Shown here piece after piece: positions 35,404 to 43,699 of a stretch of 64,000 nucleotides of DNA (its first letter is position 1; the number at the start of each line of letters is the position of its first letter). The notes under the pieces were generated by a model. It ran no database searches and was not told the DNA's origin. It saw nothing but the letters and a program-made list of their open reading frames with translations. The stretch is from Methanomicrobiales archaeon (GTDB lineage: Archaea; Halobacteriota; Methanomicrobia; Methanomicrobiales; Methanospirillaceae), in NCBI GenBank assembly GCA_022841205.1, contig JALHCK010000005.1, positions 62,001 to 126,000 on the forward strand. Reading direction: 5' to 3'. Made by a program: the position numbers and the translations under genes.

Positions 35404-35852
35404 TCGCGGGAAGGGCACGGTTCCGGCATGCCCGAAAGATCGAACGGGCGGTCGGGTACCGGATTCCCGACCTCGCTTTCCACGGTGCTACCCTCGACGC
35501 ACTCTCTTCCCGCCTTAACCTTGAGCGCCTGGACAACATCCTCCGGGACCAGGTCATCGCTTTTTTCGATTCCTTTCTATCCTGCTCCTGCAAGGATTCC
35601 CCGCACTGCGGTTGCCCGGAGAAGAAGTTTGCAAGAGAACTCATCGAGCTCCGGGAGAGCGGTCTTGACCACCGCCAGATCTCCCAGATCCTCCAGGATG
35701 AGTACGGGATCGACATCTATCCGGCTGACGTGCTCAGCTTCCTTGAAGATTCCGTCCACGTGCTCGAAGCGATACGCGACGTAGCCGCCCTGAAAGGAAA
35801 GACTGCACTCGAAGAAGCAGCGACCGGGCACATCGAACGGATCGAGCGGTAG
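35400..35852 (+). CDS. Cysteine-cluster protein resembling the C-terminal domain of archaeal DUF5814 helicases
   Basis: A 150-residue protein starting with GTG overlapping the DUF2150 stop. It contains CSCKDSPHCGCPEKKF (four cysteines; CXC, then CXC after six residues), followed by a helix-turn-helix-like ELRESGLDHRQISQILQDEYGIDIYPADVLSFLED (in parts). This resembles the end domain of a conserved archaeal SF2 helicase family, here as a free protein without helicase motifs. It may bind a metal and nucleic acid. Similarity to the helicase domain is from memory, so moderate confidence. Confidence 0.6.
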   Translation: MIAGRARFRHARKIERAVGYRIPDLAFHGATLDALSSRLNLERLDNILRDQVIAFFDSFLSCSCKDSPHCGCPEKKFARELIELRESGLDHRQISQILQDEYGIDIYPADVLSFLEDSVHVLEAIRDVAALKGKTALEEAATGHIERIER

Positions 35853-35922
35853 CGTGTAACCACCCCGGCTGCGAGTTGCAACAGCAGCATCGTTTATCTG
35901 CTTTGAGATATCCCGTACTGGC

Positions 35923-36336
35923 ATGAAAAAAATTCTCTCGGTACTCTGGCGTCATACTGCCGACCAGGTAAAACCCTGCCTCAGCTGTTCCGATACCGGG
36001 AGATCTTTTTCCGAGCTGCTGGACCTGCTCATCCCCGCCTTCAACGAGGAAGGGATCGTGCTCGACTTCCGTGAGGAGATCATCTCCGGGGATGCCGGAA
36101 ACCCCGAGAATATCGTTCTCCTGAACGAAATTCCAATCGGCCTCTTCCTTTCCCATGCTGCCCGGGGCGAAGAGTACTGCCATGCCTCGCGGTGCCGGCC
36201 CCCGGAGCATATCCACCGGCATTACCCTGATGCTTCCGGGGTGAGGTGCGATGAAGCCCCTGAGATATTGTTCCGGAAGGCTATCCTCCTTGCCCTTGAT
36301 GATGAGGTGCGGACGCATTATGCGGCGCTCAGGTGA
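35923..36336 (+). CDS. DUF2703 family protein
   Basis: A 137-residue cytoplasmic protein with an N-terminal CXXC (PCLSCSDTG), a central strand-helix pattern (IVLDFREEIISGD, NIVLLNEIPIG) like a thioredoxin-type fold, and further cysteines in EEYCHASRC and VRCDEAP. It fits the DUF2703 family, of unknown function. A TATA-like CGTTTATCTG near 35891-35899 lies about 28 bp before the ATG, so the message is probably leaderless. A redox or metal-handling role is inference. Confidence 0.65.
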   Translation: MKKILSVLWRHTADQVKPCLSCSDTGRSFSELLDLLIPAFNEEGIVLDFREEIISGDAGNPENIVLLNEIPIGLFLSHAARGEEYCHASRCRPPEHIHRHYPDASGVRCDEAPEILFRKAILLALDDEVRTHYAALR

Positions 36337-36380
36337 TACTTTATACCACCTATCCCTAACACCAGACATACGGAGCTGGG

Positions 36381-37805
36381 ATGCCCCTCGTTCTTACAAT
36401 CCGCGATATTTTCCTGGTCATCGATATCGTTCTTGTACTCGTCATCGTCTTTGACCAGCGCCGGAACCCCACGGCAACGGTCGGCTGGATACTCGTACTC
36501 ATCCTGCTGCCTGGCATCGGGTTCTTCTTCTACCTTTTCTTCGGCCAGGACTGGACAAAACGCCGCCTTTTCTTCCTGAAAGAGGAAGATGACCGGCACA
36601 TTGCGGAAACCGTTGTCTCCCAGAGAGAGGAACTCGAAGGGATTGGCAGGAGAAGCCCCGGGGAAGTCTATGAACGCTACATGAGTGTCGCACGGATGCT
36701 GCTTGAGGCCAACCAGGCTATCATCACCACCGATAATGAACTTGAGATTTTTACAGATGGAACTGCTAAATTCGCATCGCTCTTTGATGCCATCCGTGGA
36801 GCACGCCACCATGTCCACCTCGAATACTACATCATCCGAAACGATCCCCTCTCGCGTGAACTCATAGAACTCCTCACGAAAAAGGCCCGGGAGGGTGTGG
36901 AGGTCCGCCTCCTTGCCGATTCGATGGGCATGAAGGTTAAAAAAGAGGGGTTGTTTGAGTTTACACAGGCAGGTGGGAAGTATGCCGCCTTCTTTCCCCG
37001 GATATTTACCCTCAATTACCGGAACCACCGGAAGATAGCCGTGATCGATGGCACGACCGGGTTCATCGGCGGATACAATATCGGTGAAGAGTACCTGGGC
37101 AGGGGACCGCTTGGCTATTGGCGGGATGCGGCGATCGGGGTCCGGGGGATTGGGGTTTTTGGCTTGCAGCTCCGGTTTTTCATGGACTGGAATTATGCTT
37201 CCGGGGAGCATATCGAATTTGACCTGGTCTATTTCCCGATGACTCCGGGTAAAGGCCATTGCCCGCTCCAGATGGTCTGGAGCGGTCCGGATGTCCGCTT
37301 CAGCCCGATCAAGGAAGGCTACGTGAAACTCATCCTGACCGCCCGGGAATCGGTCTACATCCAGACCCCATACTTCATTCCGGATGAAAGCATCACAGAT
37401 GCCCTCCGGATAGCAGCGCTCTCCGGGGTGGATGTCCGGGTCATGATCCCCTGCAAGCCCGACCATCCCTTCGTGTACTGGGCGTCGCTCTCCTTTGTCG
37501 GCGATCTTCTCGACGCCGGGGTAAAGGCGTACACCTATGATGCCGGATTCATCCATGCAAAAACAATCGTGGTCGATGGAATCGCAGCATCGGTTGGCAG
37601 TGCGAATTTCGATGTGCGGAGCTTTCGGCTGAACTTTGAGGCAAATGCATTCTTCTACGACCCTCAGTACGCCGGACAGTTGAAACAGGCATTCCTCGAT
37701 GACCTCCAAAAATGTACTGCGATTACTCCTGATTCGTACCGCAGCCGGTCCCGGTGGATAAAGGCAAAGGAATCTGTATCCCGCCTCTTCTCACCGCTGG
37801 GGTGA
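36381..37805 (+). CDS. cls: Cardiolipin synthase-type phospholipase D
   Basis: A 474-residue membrane enzyme that likely joins two phospholipids to form cardiolipin-like lipids. Two N-terminal membrane helices (about residues 8-30 and 38-60) precede two HKD motifs, NHRKIAVIDG and HAKTIVVDG, each followed by GGYNIGEEY and GSANFDVRS. This is the bacterial ClsA layout. A TATA-like TTTATACC (about 36340) and CGGAGC before the ATG support the start. In archaea such enzymes act on archaetidylglycerol lipids. Confidence 0.93.
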   Translation: MPLVLTIRDIFLVIDIVLVLVIVFDQRRNPTATVGWILVLILLPGIGFFFYLFFGQDWTKRRLFFLKEEDDRHIAETVVSQREELEGIGRRSPGEVYERYMSVARMLLEANQAIITTDNELEIFTDGTAKFASLFDAIRGARHHVHLEYYIIRNDPLSRELIELLTKKAREGVEVRLLADSMGMKVKKEGLFEFTQAGGKYAAFFPRIFTLNYRNHRKIAVIDGTTGFIGGYNIGEEYLGRGPLGYWRDAAIGVRGIGVFGLQLRFFMDWNYASGEHIEFDLVYFPMTPGKGHCPLQMVWSGPDVRFSPIKEGYVKLILTARESVYIQTPYFIPDESITDALRIAALSGVDVRVMIPCKPDHPFVYWASLSFVGDLLDAGVKAYTYDAGFIHAKTIVVDGIAASVGSANFDVRSFRLNFEANAFFYDPQYAGQLKQAFLDDLQKCTAITPDSYRSRSRWIKAKESVSRLFSPLG

Positions 37806-38189
37806 GGCCGGCCTAACTGTTACAAAAGAAATCAGAGGGTGAAATCGCGGAAATTTGAAAAATGAAGGACTCTCTGGTAAATCACTGCTCCGGCAGATCA
37901 CCGATTGCGGAATGCAAGTAGGTGAGTGATAATTTTTCTCCTGGCGATCACCCGCTGGCGATCGCCTGGTTATTGCGAACGACAGGAGACCGATCAAACC
38001 CGTTGACCAGCACGAATGCCAGCATTTTCTGATCAAAAAAAGCCACAACTGCGATTAAGTGCGCGATGATGATATATCGCTTCGGTATTTTCTGTGAGAA
38101 GTGTCATAATCTGGTTCCCATGAGCACGGTCCGGTGCGTTCCTTCAACTGGGAAAAGTTACCGGAAAAGTAAAAATGAAACTTGGTATT
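37806..38189. other. Intergenic region with a short direct repeat and palindrome
   Basis: About 385 bp between convergent cls and HdeD-like genes. CTGGCGATC occurs twice, at 37941-37949 and 37955-37963; the second copy is part of the palindrome GGCGATCGCC at 37957-37966. No open frame or RNA is recognised, and both flanking genes end here. Confidence 0.4.
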
Positions 38190-38762
38190 TCAGGCCTTGC
38201 AGTATTCGTTCCTGATTGACCGTAGAGCCAACCCGGCAACGAGGGAGAGGATGCCATATATGATGAAATAGATCCCGATCAGGATGCCGAACAGGACGAG
38301 TGCTCCGATGAGCGGGTATGCCATGACCAGGATGGCAAAGATTACCGAGAGCAGACCCATTAAAAAGAGCAGCCAGCGGTGTGGGAATGCCTTTTCCGAG
38401 AGGGCGATGATGATGTTCACGATACCTATCACGAACAACACCACGGCGATGGTGATGGCCAGGATCGCCCCGAAGAACTGGGGAGCGAGGATTGAGCCAA
38501 TCCCGACGATGAACCCAAGGACGGCACCAAGCAGGAGCATTGCCGGACGACCTGTCGTTCCCGGGCTCATAAGGCCGATGACCAGTGCCAGGAAGGCCAG
38601 CACGATCATCAGCACCCCGAAGAGCATCACCAGCACCGCTGCGGTGATCCCGGGAAAAATCATGATCACGATACCGAAGATGAGCGCGAGCAACCCTAGC
38701 ATGACAAAGGTTCCCCACTTCACATCGCATACAGATTCTTTGTACATCACAATTTCTGTCAT
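38190..38762 (-). CDS. HdeD/DUF308-like membrane protein
   Basis: A 190-residue membrane protein with six predicted helices in three similar pairs, each ending in a Gly/Ala-rich turn, as in the HdeD (acid-resistance) and DUF308 family. The frame extends to 38846, but the ATG at 38762 follows GGAGG at a good distance. The function in archaea is unknown; a role in membrane stress is suggested by family. A second such protein lies at 58802-59392. Confidence 0.8.
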   Translation of the reverse strand: MTEIVMYKESVCDVKWGTFVMLGLLALIFGIVIMIFPGITAAVLVMLFGVLMIVLAFLALVIGLMSPGTTGRPAMLLLGAVLGFIVGIGSILAPQFFGAILAITIAVVLFVIGIVNIIIALSEKAFPHRWLLFLMGLLSVIFAILVMAYPLIGALVLFGILIGIYFIIYGILSLVAGLALRSIRNEYCKA

Positions 38763-38793
38763 CACAATTCCTCCACTTATCGTCAGATTTTTG

Positions 38794-38808
38794 TTATTTA
38801 TATGTATA
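38794..38808. promoter_or_regulatory. A/T-rich TATA region between the HdeD-like gene and mutM
   Basis: TTATTTATATGTATATG lies in the 98-bp divergent spacer. It could serve as TATA box on the reverse strand, with a start near 38775 and a 12-nt leader, and on the forward strand with a start near 38826 and a 35-nt leader for mutM. Only composition and spacing support this. Confidence 0.4.
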
Positions 38809-38860
38809 TGCAGGAGAGGATCAGTTTTAATTCCGCCTCCTCCCAATCACCTGTGCTGCC

Positions 38861-39628
38861 ATGCCCGAGCTCCCCGAAGTCGAGACTATCCGCCTGTCTC
38901 TGGACCGAACCGTCATCGGTCACACCATTACGGCGATCAGTGGATCAAAACCGACCATTGACCCTGGTAACCTCCCTCCCGTCTCCGGCCGAAAGATTGC
39001 CGGTACCGCCCGCCACGGGAAATTTCTCTTTGCCGATCTCGATTCGGGCTCGTCACTGGTCTTCCATTTTGGGATGACAGGGAACCTCACCCTGGTTCCC
39101 GGCGATGAGCCCGATCCCCCTTATTCACGGGCGGAGATCTTCTTTGATGACCACGCACGCCTGGCATTTACCGATCCCCGTAGGTTCGGCCGGCTCGGAT
39201 GGGCTCCAGACCGGGCGGCATTCATCGCTGGCAGGCGACTCGGCCCGGATGCCCTGACCATATCCAGGGAGAGGTTCCTTGCGGATGCAGCCGGAACCGG
39301 CCGGCGGGCAAAACTGTTCCTGCTTGACCAGCACCGTATTGCCGGAATTGGAAATATCTATGCCGATGAAATCCTCTTTGCCGCCGGGATCCACCCGCAT
39401 TCGGTCCTGCAAGAGTGTGATCCCGTCCGCCTTTCGCTGATCGCCACCGCAGTCCCCTACGTGCTAAACTCCGCGGTGGATCATGCTGCCGATTTCGGGA
39501 AATTCCCGGAAACCTGGATCATTCCTTACCGGGCGTGCGGAGAGTCATGTCCATGCTGCAGCAGTCCAATAGACCGGGTCGTGGTAGCCGGACGATATGC
39601 CTATTTCTGTCCGTTCTGCCAGCGGTAG
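38861..39628 (+). CDS. mutM: Formamidopyrimidine-DNA glycosylase MutM/Fpg
   Basis: Fpg excises oxidised purines such as 8-oxoguanine and cuts the abasic site. The 255-residue protein has the catalytic MPELPEVET N-terminus (Pro2, Glu3), the DPRRFG segment, the H2TH-like LFLLDQHRIAGIGNIYADE region and a C-terminal zinc finger with CGESCPCC and YFCPFC. The ATG is fixed by the need for Pro2 at the amino end. MutM is unusual in archaea and may come from bacteria. Confidence 0.95.
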   Translation: MPELPEVETIRLSLDRTVIGHTITAISGSKPTIDPGNLPPVSGRKIAGTARHGKFLFADLDSGSSLVFHFGMTGNLTLVPGDEPDPPYSRAEIFFDDHARLAFTDPRRFGRLGWAPDRAAFIAGRRLGPDALTISRERFLADAAGTGRRAKLFLLDQHRIAGIGNIYADEILFAAGIHPHSVLQECDPVRLSLIATAVPYVLNSAVDHAADFGKFPETWIIPYRACGESCPCCSSPIDRVVVAGRYAYFCPFCQR

Positions 39629-39737
39629 TGCCTGCAAACCGGTCACCATCCCGGTGCCTGTCTCTTTTGAAGTTACACCAAATCATGCAGCCAGAGATAT
39701 CACCGGGATGGGCCTTCCTGGAAGGAACCTATATCCC

Positions 39738-40024
39738 ATGCAAACAGTGATCATCTCCACAACGATACAGGCCGCACCAGGGCGGTTGCCAAATACCTGA
39801 CCTGGCAGACCGGCGCCGACCTGATCCGGGTGCAATTGACATTCTCGTATACCTACATGTCCGGGGTGATTACGGAGTCCTGAGAGCGCTCTCCGGCACC
39901 CCCGATCCGATTGAGCAGCGGGAGATCGATGTGACCGGGTATGACTGTGTGACGGTCAGCTCGCCGGACTGAGCCGGAAATCCCACACCGGCCATCAACA
40001 GCGCCATCGACCGGCTCATGAGAT
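39738..40024 (+). pseudogene. Decayed flavodoxin-family gene
   Basis: A GGAAGGAAC site precedes ATG at 39738 (MQTVII start). The frame then shifts: from 39761 the reading NDTGRTRAVAKYLTWQTGAD matches the flavodoxin phosphate loop. A second shift near 39835-39870 leads to DYGVLRALSGTPDPIEQREI and DVTGYDCVTVSSPD, then an in-frame TGA at 39970-39972 stands where the family has Val-Trp, followed by AGNPTPAINSAIDRL. The last third of a normal flavodoxin is missing. At least two frameshifts plus a stop make it non-functional. It ends against the oppositely oriented decayed gene. Confidence 0.8.
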
Positions 40025-40479
40025 GATCACGAGGTACATCAGGGCATGGATGGGGCGCCAGTATTTAGGGATTGCCGCCTGGAAGACTGCTGCCACAAAC
40101 ACAACCCAGAGGATGATGAGGGCTACTCTGCCGCCGGCAGCAAGGAAGCCGTACAGGGAACCGAAGAGCGGGATAAATAAGGCAAAATTAACGAGGGCGA
40201 TGGCTAACAGTACCGGGTGGATGGTGGCAAGGAGCAGTCCGGCGGCCGCAAAAAGATGGTGTACCTTAACGAACGGCCTGCGAACAGCCGGTAGATTTCC
40301 GGCAGGAACGGAGTCATGATCGTGGCGATGGAGAGCGAGAGCAACCCGGGCAGAGCGGCAAGGCGTATTGCCGTGGTGAAGGTCGAGAGAGAGGGGGTAC
40401 TCACTACCGAGAGTGCGACCGCGGCATACAGGAGTGCGATCATCACCACAAGGAGAGCCCCGTTCCGCGATAATGACAT
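40016..40479 (-). pseudogene. Frameshifted, truncated ferric-reductase-like membrane protein
   Basis: From the ATG at 40479 one frame gives about 70 residues with two membrane helices (LLVVMIALLYAAVAL; LPGLLSLSIATIMTPFL) ending LFAGRS. Near 40270 the reading must shift by one base; the new frame continues FVKVHHLFAAAGLLLATIHPV with paired histidines, two more helices and WRPIHALMYLVIIS before a stop. The histidine pattern matches ferric-reductase/MsrQ heme-membrane domains. The expected C-terminus is missing. A sequencing error could explain the shift, but the loss of the 3' part and the adjoining flavodoxin pseudogene argue for real decay. Confidence 0.65.
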
Positions 40480-40524
40480 GTTGACCGGAATGGAAGCTCA
40501 CAATACAAAAAGATTGTCCCTTAA

Positions 40525-41097
40525 TTACTCCTGCAGAGGTGAAGGCAGCTGCAGTTCGAGGCAGAGCCGTAGCGCTTCGTGGGCATCACCGTACCCGTGC
40601 TGTATGGCCCGGCCGAAGAGCCGGGTGAGTATGACCGTGCTTCCACGGACATAGTGGCCGAGATCGCCGTTCATCGTATGCATATCGAGCACGTTGTCGA
40701 TGCGATCGCAGATCTTTACCAGGGTCGCACCGGGAGGGGCCTCCAGTATCCGTTCCAGCGAATCCAGGAGCTGGTCGTCTTCGGGAAGCGACCTGTCTTT
40801 GGTCAGGGCAGTGATAATCTGGTAGATGGTAATGGCATCATCTCCGGGAAGTCTCAGCGAGGAGAGGCCGTAGGCCACCGCGGTCTCGCCATGCTTCGTA
40901 TCCTCGATCACATCATGGAGCCAGGCGGCGACGATCTCATGGTACCCTCCCCCGAATGCTGCAACCAGCCCGGCTACCCGGGCGGGGTGGGCGATAGCGG
41001 GAGTTTTTTTATCCTTGCGGAACTGCCCGTCGTGTGCCTGTGCCGCGATCGTTGCAGCCTTGTGAATTGCACGGATCTGCCAGGGCTCCATCATCAC
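40525..41097 (-). CDS. HD-domain hydrolase of the SpoT/Mesh1 type
   Basis: A 190-residue stand-alone hydrolase close in size to Mesh1. Key motifs are AIAHPARVAGL (metal histidine), AAWLHDVIEDT (the HD pair), IITALTKDRS and TLVKICDRIDNVLDM, which together match the pattern of (p)ppGpp 3'-pyrophosphohydrolases. No synthetase, TGS or ACT domain is present. In archaea (p)ppGpp is not well established, so the substrate may be NADPH or another nucleotide. The ATG triplet at the start (MMM) leaves the exact start uncertain by two codons. Confidence 0.8.
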   Translation of the reverse strand: MMMEPWQIRAIHKAATIAAQAHDGQFRKDKKTPAIAHPARVAGLVAAFGGGYHEIVAAWLHDVIEDTKHGETAVAYGLSSLRLPGDDAITIYQIITALTKDRSLPEDDQLLDSLERILEAPPGATLVKICDRIDNVLDMHTMNGDLGHYVRGSTVILTRLFGRAIQHGYGDAHEALRLCLELQLPSPLQE

Positions 41098-41181
41098 GAC
41101 TACCTGGGATGCCCTCCGTATTAAGGTTGCGGAGAAATAAGATAAGTTCCCTGAAACGGTTGAACCGTGTTCATGGCCCGG

Positions 41182-41868
41182 TCACCTGAGTGGCCGTAAA
41201 TCGTCACGTATCTCGCATTCCTTCATGCTCTTCCGGAAGTTGTAAACCATGAAGAAAAACATCCCGATGCTGATGGCGAGAATTGCCCACAGGAAGAAGT
41301 CCTGGTTTTCACTGAAGACCGGCAGTGAGGCCACCAGGTAGCCGAACATGACAAATCCGGAGACCCAGGCGATGCCTCCAAAAGCATTGTATGTCAGGAA
41401 CTCCGGGTAGTCCATCCGGATTATCCCGGCAACAAACGGGGCAAATGACCGGATCCCGGGAATGAAGCGGGCCATGATGATGGTGTTCTTCCCATACTTC
41501 CGGTAATACTCCTGGGTCATGGCCACGTGCCGCCTGTCTACCAGGCACCGTTTGCTATGGATGAGGCGGTCGCCGAAATAGGTCCCGATCCGGTAGTTAA
41601 CCGAGTCGCCGATGATTGCTGCGGCGGAGAGGACAACGATGACGAACGCTATATTGATCCCCCCGCCTGCTGCAAGGAACCCCGTCAGGAAGAGAAGTGA
41701 GTCTCCCGGTAAAAACGGCGCAAATACGAGACCGGTTTCGCAGAAGATTATCAGGAAGAGTATGGCGTAGATCCAGGCTCCGTAAGTCTCCATCAGCTGG
41801 GGGATCATGTCCTGTATATTGCCAAGGATCTGGGAGATGGAGACGAGGTCCGGAGGGATCATTATCAT
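41182..41868 (-). CDS. DedA family membrane protein
   Basis: A 228-residue DedA (SNARE-associated/VTT) membrane protein with about five helices. It shows the family phrases FCETGLVFAPFLPGDSLLF, a GDSVNYRIGTYFGDRL segment and ARFIPGIRSFAPFVAGI (with conserved arginine, proline and glycines). Family members move lipid carriers across membranes or support membrane potential; the substrate here is unknown. The ATG at 41868 is preferred; one two codons later is possible. It lies between the Mesh1-like gene and a lipoprotein. Confidence 0.92.
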   Translation of the reverse strand: MIMIPPDLVSISQILGNIQDMIPQLMETYGAWIYAILFLIIFCETGLVFAPFLPGDSLLFLTGFLAAGGGINIAFVIVVLSAAAIIGDSVNYRIGTYFGDRLIHSKRCLVDRRHVAMTQEYYRKYGKNTIIMARFIPGIRSFAPFVAGIIRMDYPEFLTYNAFGGIAWVSGFVMFGYLVASLPVFSENQDFFLWAILAISIGMFFFMVYNFRKSMKECEIRDDLRPLR

Positions 41869-42012
41869 CTCATGTTGATTGTTCCAAGGTTATGAGGCTG
41901 CTGCATCAGGAACGGGAAATTCCAATAATCGTGCAATTTTTCCAGCAGAATGGGATGGAACGCGGACAACGGTTCTCCTGGTATTCTCTCGTATAAAAAG
42001 AGGGAATGGTTG

Positions 42013-42513
42013 TTATGTCGGATTCAGGGACATGAACGGTACTATCTCGTCGTACACCTTGATCCTGCCAACCTGGGGGGCAACAGTCCAGATCTCCACC
42101 CGGTTCCTGGTGATGTTGCAGGGGATACCCACGTTCTGGCCCATGGAGAGGGGCTGGGTCCAGGTCTCGGTATGCCGGGTACCGTCCGGCTCGGTGAGGA
42201 TGATGTCGATTCCGGAGATGAAGTTCATCCCGTTGCCGCCCATCAGACCGACAAAGGTGAGCGGGTTCGTGGTCCGTCCGTTCGGGGTCACCTGGAAGGT
42301 TACCGAATACTGTGGCGGAAGGGTATGGGTTGGTCCTGGTGTTCCCATTCCTGATGGAGCAGTGGTCGGTTCAGGAGTAAAGACCTTTTCAGTGGTCGGC
42401 ACTGCTGTTGGTGTCGGGGTAGCCGGGGGAGCAGGGGGAGATTCGGTGCACCCGGCCAGGAGCAGGGAAGCGGCAACGACGAGCACTATGCCGGCAATGG
42501 CATGGTTCTTCAT
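42013..42513 (-). CDS. Lipoprotein with Thr/Pro-rich linker
   Basis: A 166-residue secreted protein. The signal peptide (residues 1-20) ends in the lipobox LLAGC, so it is likely lipid-anchored. A linker rich in Pro and Thr (about 24-60) leads to a beta-rich domain of unknown type (YSVTFQVTPNGRT, FISGIDIILTEPDG, NVGIPCNITRNRVEIWT). The ATG at 42513 lies 26 bp downstream of a GATTATATGC TATA box centre, implying a leaderless transcript. The open frame upstream to 42963 is not coding. Confidence 0.75.
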   Translation of the reverse strand: MKNHAIAGIVLVVAASLLLAGCTESPPAPPATPTPTAVPTTEKVFTPEPTTAPSGMGTPGPTHTLPPQYSVTFQVTPNGRTTNPLTFVGLMGGNGMNFISGIDIILTEPDGTRHTETWTQPLSMGQNVGIPCNITRNRVEIWTVAPQVGRIKVYDEIVPFMSLNPT

Positions 42514-42757
42514 AGCTGAACGTGGTGACTGAAACGCATATAATCGTTGTTGTACAGGTTCACAGTTGTCGGATAAAGAATCCGGAAGGTGCTCTGCTCC
42601 GGCGACTCTCTTGAAGCCGGACGGGAGTGTTGCAGGCATCACCCGGAAAGATTTTTTATAACACTTCATGCTGTGCAAAGCCGAAACGGTTCGCCGCTTT
42701 TTTGTCACCATAATGACCCTTAAAGGAATGACCGTGTAGAGGTCTGTATGCATTCGT

Positions 42758-43162
42758 ATGATCATCGAGCCGGGACAACAGGTCTGCCGGCAGTGCGGAA
42801 GATGCTGCGAGCGCTGGGGGTGGGGCCAGGAAGGGATTGTCGAAGACCTTCTACCCTGGTTAGAACAGGACCGCACGGACATCCTCCAGCATGTCGCAAT
42901 CAGCCTTTCTGACGGGAGCAGGATCAGCGGACGCGATCTCCTTACAGAGGAACTGGCCCGCATCGTCCGGATATCCTACTGGCAGGACACCTCAGGGAGG
43001 ATGACGCGGAAGTGCCCGTTCTTCGGCAGGGATACCGGGGGACTTTCCCTGTGCACCATCCACGATGTCAGGCCCCGGGTGTGCCGTGAGTTTACACCCT
43101 GGAACTGGCAGAACACCGAATTCTATGGGAACTGCCCGGCATGCCGGGATAAGTCGCCATAA
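42758..43162 (+). CDS. YkgJ family cysteine cluster protein
   Basis: A 134-residue soluble protein with the CXXCXXCC motif (VCRQCGRCC) at the N-terminus, a second group KCPFF and SLCTIHDVRPRVCREFTPW, and a C-terminal NCPAC. This is the YkgJ zinc- or iron-sulfur-binding cluster family, whose function is unknown. It is divergent from the lipoprotein gene and has no obvious ribosome-binding site at the ATG. Confidence 0.9.
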   Translation: MIIEPGQQVCRQCGRCCERWGWGQEGIVEDLLPWLEQDRTDILQHVAISLSDGSRISGRDLLTEELARIVRISYWQDTSGRMTRKCPFFGRDTGGLSLCTIHDVRPRVCREFTPWNWQNTEFYGNCPACRDKSP

Positions 43163-43197
43163 TGGTAGCCGTGCATACCTGGTAAAAAGGAAGATTG

Positions 43198-43545
43198 TTA
43201 TTTCTTACGGATCGCACCCGCGATTAAACCGCCAAAAAATGAAAAGAGTGCAAGATACATGGTGATGGTAATGAACAGGATGTAGCCGATACCCAGATGA
43301 GGGAGGTGTGCGGCAATCGAGGAGGATGCCATCTCTGCAAGGATGACCAGCACGATCACAATGGTGGCCAGAACGCCTGCAGCGAGCCCCGCTTTCCCGG
43401 CATTCATGACACCGCCCTTCGCGATTATACCAGCAATGAATCCTCCTAGGAGGGGGCCGAGGAAGGGAACCAGGAGATCGATGATTATGATGATGAGACC
43501 TCCAATCCCTGCACCCAACCAGAAGTTCTTCTTCAATTCATCCAT
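43198..43545 (-). CDS. DUF5518 family small membrane protein
   Basis: A 115-residue protein with four hydrophobic helices, Gly/Ala rich (GAGIGGLIIIIIDLLVPFL, LGGFIAGIIA), of the DUF5518 type common in methanogens. No charged catalytic motif is seen. A TATATAAATG stretch near 43581-43590 could be its promoter with a 14-nt leader. It may be a small membrane stabiliser; function unknown. Confidence 0.7.
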   Translation of the reverse strand: MDELKKNFWLGAGIGGLIIIIIDLLVPFLGPLLGGFIAGIIAKGGVMNAGKAGLAAGVLATIVIVLVILAEMASSSIAAHLPHLGIGYILFITITMYLALFSFFGGLIAGAIRKK

Positions 43546-43699
43546 ACCCGTTTACACCGGATAGGGATGGAGTGAAGGGGTATATAAATGTGGTGTGCTT
43601 CCGGGCAATCCATATCCGATCTTTTAGAGATGACGGCATTCTTCTCTCCAAGACATCCAGGAACCCGAAACAGGCGAGCGGGAGGTTTTTTAACCCCTA

